NCBI RefSeq assembly: GCF_003576645.1
Contig: NC_044918.1
Location: 19,956,612 to 20,020,611, forward strand
Length of the DNA: 64,000 bases
DNA from: Ipomoea triloba
Taxonomy: Eukaryota > Streptophyta > Magnoliopsida > Solanales > Convolvulaceae
Direction: 5' to 3'
Shown: positions 61,932 to 64,000 of the stretch, in pieces
How positions within the stretch are numbered: the first letter of the stretch is position 1
Layout: each line of letters begins with the position of its first letter
The notes under the pieces: model-generated
The model's input: only the letters and a program-made list of their open reading frames with translations
Databases searched by the model: none
Told to the model about the DNA's origin: nothing
Made by a program: the position numbers and the translations under genes

Positions 61932-62064
61932 GTTTGAATACTACTGACTCTGTTTTTATGCAGTATCTGTTCATAGAGTCAATATTACCTTTACTGAGGC
62001 TCAAACCCACCCCCTTCCATATTGGAGTGCAATCGGGTGCCACTAGACCACAAGGTCAACTTGA
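61932..62064 (-). mobile_element. tRNA-derived SINE copy with 17-bp target duplication
   Basis: Same family, minus orientation. The flanks CAATAATGTCATTATTT (61915-61931) and CAATAATTTCATTATTT (62065-62081) differ at one base. A box (TGGTCTAGTGG) and B box (GGTTTGAGCC) are visible. Confidence 0.88.
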
Positions 62065-62081
62065 CAATAATTTCATTATTT

Positions 62082-62736
62082 AAAATAAGGTAAATTGAAA
62101 TTTTCATTCTAAACTATATATTTTTTGTTTTTGGGTGACAAAAGAAACTCACAATCACTAGCTATTTGAGACATTAGGTAAATCTCGCTTTACAATCTAG
62201 CGGACAAAAGATCATAAGAAGAAAGACCAATTTAAATTACTCATTGCTGAGCAAGTTAAACTTGTAACTTTATATGACCAATTCAATAGTTTAACTAACT
62301 TGATTGGTGTTTACTATATATATAGCTTATACACACATGTGACTGCAAGTTTCCTTCGTGACTTCATTACAAATAAGAATTATATTGTACTGAAAACGTC
62401 TATATGTCTAAAAGTAGAAAGAGCAGAAAGAAGAGGTTGGTAGTTTCTAAAAACATCTATTTATCTAAAAATAGAAGAAACGGAAAGAAGATATCTGGTG
62501 GTGTTCGCAAGAAAAAGATGTAAAGGAAGAGAAAGAAGAAAATTAAAATAAGTCAGAGAAATGGTGAAGGGAAAAAACAAGGAAAATTGTTACAAAACCA
62601 ACTGCGCTTTTGGTTTTGGGAGAGAATAAAGACAAGTCCTTGTTTTCAACTTGCAACCCATTATACATCTTTTTCTTATCCTATCCTATTAGTTATGATG
62701 CATCTTTTCTTTTATATATATATATATATATATATA
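62082..62736. other. Purine-rich gene-free region
   Basis: 62405-62560 has an imperfect duplication of TCTAAAAGTAGAAAGAGC and TCTAAAAATAGAAGAAACGG. It ends in a TA microsatellite (62714-62736). No gene seen. Confidence 0.5.
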
Positions 62737-63505
62737 ATTCAGTTGGTGTGCGGTTGATTTTCTCAAGTGCGGTTGTGCGGTGAGAGGAGAGCCATTGATC
62801 TTGCCAAAATCAACGTTCAAGATTAACAACGTTTAAAAAAACACGGTGGCAATTTGGTCATTTTTCATATGGGTCAAACTTAAGGTGCGTAGGTCTTGTG
62901 CTTAAAGTGCGCCATGTTCCTTTTTTAGGTGCATGATTTCCGTGCTTAAGGTGCGTCACTTATGCAGTTGATAACTTAAGGTGCGTAAGTTTTATGCTTA
63001 AGGTGCGTATGTTTGTACTTAAAGTGTGTGGTTTTTAAGGTGCATATTTTGTTGAAACTTAAGGTGCGTCGGTCTAAAGTTTTAGGTGCGTGGTTTGTGT
63101 GCTTAAGGTGCATCAGTTGTGAAAATTTAAGTCTGTCGGTCTAAAGCTTTAGGTGCGTGGTTTTAAGTGTGTCGATCTAAAGTTTTAGGTGTGTGGTTTT
63201 ACGTCTTCAGGTGCTTGGTTTTTAAAGTGCGTGATTTGTATGCTTAAGGTGCATCAGTTGTTGAAGGAAGGATGAAAGAAAGTAACACCATAAAGAGTAC
63301 AAGATTAAGTATAGAATTGAATACATAATTGAATATATAATTGAGTGCAGGATTGAATATAAGTTTGAGTACTAATTGTAATACACATGTTTTTTTTTTT
63401 AATTTAAATTCAATGATTTGAGTCGTTGATCTAGAATTGATCAACGACTCAAATCTAACCGCATCTTCGCACCTAAGCAAGTTTCCGCACCAGAACTCAT
63501 CCATA
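62737..63505. mobile_element. Second TIR element with a GGTGCGT-repeat core
   Basis: The layout is the same as at 6513-7352: a TA microsatellite on the left, imperfect TIRs of about 65 bp rich in TGCGG (TTGATC at the inner border on both sides), a run of A followed by CACGGTGGCAATTTGG, then degenerate repeats of AAGGTGCGTNNGT over about 350 bp. No coding sequence. The exact ends are uncertain. Confidence 0.65.
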
Positions 63506-64000
63506 TATGTGTATAAATGAAAAGATGCACCATAACTAATAGGGTAGAATAAGAAAAAGATGTATATATATAGGATTTGGATCAAATAAAAATACTATAA
63601 ATCAGAATCGTTAATAATGAGTTGGTGTAATTGTTTGTTAAAATGAATGGTTGATGTTTATTTTAATTTTAATAATTTTTTAATGATTTTTTTCTTTATC
63701 CTCTATCATATTTCTTTATTAAGATATTTAAAATGTATTAATTTTTACTACTTTATCTAATTTTATTCCTTAAATAAACTAGAAATTTCTCTATCATCCA
63801 CCAGAACCCATTCAATAATAATAGTTGAACCAAAAGTACCTCGAGCAAAACACCTAAAGGACTGGTATGCTTTTATGGTGATAATAATATGTAAATAGTA
63901 ATTAGATCAGTATCTTAGGTAGTTACATTTAAAACTCATTATTAAAAATGTCAATGTAGGGCAATAGAACATTGTGACACACTTGACGCATCAAAAAGAT
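63506..64000. other. Right window edge, nothing recognised
   Basis: AT-rich sequence with no gene, RNA or clear repeat. Confidence 0.5.

Overview
The window is nuclear DNA from a flowering plant, most likely a core eudicot. The evidence is AT-rich sequence, many GT-AG introns, a Ty1/copia retrotransposon, tRNA-derived SINEs, MITEs, and two plant gene families. The species cannot be fixed from this sequence; an asterid is only a guess.

Positions 1 to about 46,560 are a head-to-tail array of five copies of a roughly 9-kb unit. Each unit carries a plus-strand SIEVE ELEMENT OCCLUSION (SEO, forisome / phloem P-protein) gene with seven exons. The start codons are at 1618, 10709, 19845, 27929 and 43116. 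By my exon reconstruction only copies 3 (745 aa) and 5 (749 aa) are fully open. Copy 1 has a C-terminal frameshift. Copy 2 has lost most of exon 3 and all of exons 4-5. Copy 4 has a nonsense codon in exon 2 and a 7-bp frameshifting deletion in exon 3. The last exons fall into two types arranged A-B-A-A-B, which suggests that an A-B pair was duplicated. Comparing units exposes many insertions: a solo LTR and a Mutator-like MITE in unit 2, a SINE in unit 3, and a decayed copia element (36188-41913, minus strand) in the upstream region of unit 5. That copia element has another solo LTR nested in its gag gene.

Positions 47,876-54,522 hold a complete 13-exon gene for an ankyrin-repeat DHHC protein S-acyltransferase of the TIP1/PAT24 type (637 aa). 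It has no visible functional link to the SEO array.

Positions 54,523-64,000 show no gene. This stretch is a graveyard of short elements: five copies of one tRNA-derived SINE family (three with clear target-site duplications of 13 to 17 bp that I could place base by base), degenerate minisatellite cores, and a TIR element with a repeat core that resembles one at 6.5-7.35 kb.

Exon boundaries come from reading splice sites and comparing the five paralogs by eye. No alignment or database search was run.
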